From Elysia marginata (taxonomy: Eukaryota > Mollusca > Gastropoda > Plakobranchidae): 20,255 nucleotides of DNA. The stretch covers positions 115,378 through 135,632 of the forward strand of contig BMAT01000753.1 in the NCBI GenBank assembly GCA_019649035.1, written 5' to 3'. A program made the position numbers and the translations under genes. Positions 18,694 to 20,255 of this stretch are shown here, piece after piece (the first letter of the stretch is position 1; each line of letters begins with the position of its first letter). The notes beneath the pieces were generated by a model. That model was not told where the DNA came from and searched no databases. It saw only the letters and a program-made list of their open reading frames with translations.

Positions 18694-19982
18694 TATGACA
18701 CTGTGGCTGTTGCTGGTTTTTAATCGCGATATAATAAACTCTTGTTTACCATTAAAACTCCACTCATACTTTTAAACCAATTTAAAACGAACGAAAATAT
18801 ATCTATGTTATAAGTACTAAGGTAATTTTCGTTTGATGTATCTTTGCGTTCTTGAAATAGGTGCAATATTCGAAAACAAATATTGGTTCAACAAAGATAT
18901 GTCGATATTCTAGTAATGCTCTTGAAATAAGACGGAAAAAAATATTATCCCCTAATATTATATAATACTTTTATGCTATCATGTAATGGAACTTGATTGT
19001 AGGCTGCGTACTATATCATAGACATAAAGTTTCTTTCAGCGTCATAGACAATCGCAGACTATTCTTTTTCAGCAATTATTATTGTTAACGGAAGATATGA
19101 GCTCTTCACATATGTATATTTTTTTAATTAAACATTAAAAAAATATGCTCTGAATTTTAGGGTTTTGAATATATACGTAAATTAAAAAAAGGATAAGCCT
19201 TAATCTAGTATAACAGAAATCCTCTTATTCATTTGGCTTATAGGAATGGGTCCGCTGTCTACTTATTACCCCAGGAATGGATTTGCCGCCTAGATCTAGC
19301 ATTCATAACACTTTCGGTTCGAAAAGACCGGAGCAGGTAAAAAAAATAGGTTAAGGTTGTAATAAAAATAAAGGATTGGATTAGTGGAATTGACCTCTTC
19401 CGCGAGTTTATTAGTCGCTGGTCCTTTATGTTTGGGAATCTCATGTGAGTATAACCGTCACTAATCCCCTATGTATTAATTACATTTTATATTAGTTTTC
19501 TTTTTTTTTGCTTCCTGTCCATAAACATCAATTAAAAGAAACTTCCTGCAAATCTAAAATACTGCGCGGCGCAAGAATCAATCAATTCATCTATGAAATG
19601 CTAGAATCGGGCGTTCAGCACGAATAAAAGGTACTTACACGCAGAAACACAAGTAATGGAGGCAACCACTACATTATCAAATGGAAATGGAAATTATGGT
19701 GCGAGTTTGATATATATCTCCGTTTGGAGAGGCTTAGATAAACTCAACAAAAAACCTTCGCAAAATTTTTTTTTTCAAGAAGCGTAGTAGCAATGGCGAA
19801 ATCTTATCAGCTAGTTATGTTTCTCTCAGGGGCAAGGCGGTATGTGCCGAACCTACCTAAAAGTCGAAGGTTGTAATCATACGTAAAGGCAAGCATATTT
19901 TGGGCATTTCCACTTTAAGCCTACTTTCTCTCCGCTGCTAATTTCATACCCAAACGTCTTTTAATTATTCACTTATTGACCC
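18694..19982. other. AT-rich sequence with no recognised gene
   Basis: One 61-codon minus-strand open stretch (19259-19444) without motifs. TAGATCTA at 19291-19298. No tandem repeat or retroelement motif recognised. Confidence 0.45.
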
Positions 19983-20174
19983 TTACTGACCCCAAGCGAC
20001 CTCTCGAGCCGTATGCTGATTAGATGTCCCTAAATCAGCTGATACGCTTTGCTTATCTTCTGCAGTCTTTTGATGAAGGTAATCCCCCCTGGCGAGAAGG
20101 TATGCCGGATCGGCAACTTTGCGCTTCGCAACGGCCAATGCTTGTGACACATGAAATGTAACTCCTTCTTGGCT
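19983..20174 (-). CDS. Unrecognised 63-codon open stretch, possible exon or element fragment
   Basis: Open from just after a TAG at 20175-20177 to a TAA at 19983-19985, with no ATG in frame. It would therefore have to be an internal exon or a remnant, not a complete gene. Composition is protein-like and less AT-rich than its surroundings, with a segment KRKVADPAYLLARGDYLHQK that looks like folded helical protein. I do not recognise the family. It could be part of a retroelement gag-like or host protein; a chance frame cannot be excluded. Confidence 0.25.
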   Translation of the reverse strand, partial: SQEGVTFHVSQALAVAKRKVADPAYLLARGDYLHQKTAEDKQSVSADLGTSNQHTAREVAWGQ

Positions 20175-20219
20175 CTAAATTATGTAAAATTGGTTCAAGT
20201 CACCATAAGATTTTGTTCT

Positions 20220-20220
<1 letters not shown>

Positions 20221-20255
<35 letters not shown>
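20221..20255 (+). repeat. Poly-T run at the window edge
   Basis: Thirty-five consecutive T to the last base. It could be the A tail of a minus-strand retroelement lying beyond the window, or a homopolymer at a contig or sequencing boundary. Confidence 0.9.

Noticed and set aside
1..20255. CRISPR array, prokaryotic defence or gene cluster
   Set aside because: The direct repeats here have no unique spacers of regular length, and there are no adjacent bacterial genes. SINEs, LINE fragments with target duplications and microsatellites point to an animal genome.

Overview
This window looks like AT-rich nuclear DNA from an animal, most likely a lophotrochozoan and plausibly a gastropod mollusc. 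I see no bacterial features: no operons, ribosome binding sites, rRNA, CRISPR array or intact long ORF. The sequence is dominated by decayed non-LTR retrotransposons, a tRNA-derived SINE, a MITE-like inverted-repeat family, minisatellites and long GA/CT microsatellites. The mollusc assignment is an inference. It rests on an I/Nimb-type LINE C-terminus, a family first described from the snail Biomphalaria, and on the repeat style. It was not established by any search.

Layout, left half. A tRNA-derived SINE lies near 130-420. A G-quadruplex-type tract (621-644) and an RFX X-box-like palindrome (710-723) follow. Three copies of an ~85-bp repeat sit at 1844-2108. From 2110 to 5700 the DNA is mostly featureless and AT-rich, with one A-tailed stretch (4250-4424) and one weak exon-like ORF (minus, 4998-5198). 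A ~300-bp polypurine tract with an internal 62-bp duplication lies at 5711-6006. A MITE-like element with 19-bp perfect inverted ends (6670-6921) has a diverged relative at 9478-9698. Between them are a heavily decayed minus-strand LINE (about 7050-7990), a CT microsatellite (8380-8440) and a three-copy ~155-bp tandem repeat (8812-9280).

Layout, right half. A degraded SINE head (12371-12440) abuts the 3' end of a minus-strand I/Nimb-like LINE (12457-13020). Only the 3' UTR of the same family occurs again at 16433-16631. A 5'-truncated RTE/BovB-like LINE on the plus strand (17199-17880) has 12-bp target-site duplications, and its stop codon lies inside its TGAG tail. Just 35 bp beyond the LINE's end lies a 44-bp minisatellite with no indels over 12 full units and apparent 88-bp and 132-bp higher-order structure (17916-18454). 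A CT tract, a 50-codon ORF with a downstream AATAAA, and a minus-strand 63-codon open stretch (19983-20174) are weak candidates for host exons. The window ends in 35 T.

I can support no complete host gene. The window is best read as intergenic or large-intron DNA shaped by repeated retroelement insertion, decay and tandem-repeat growth.
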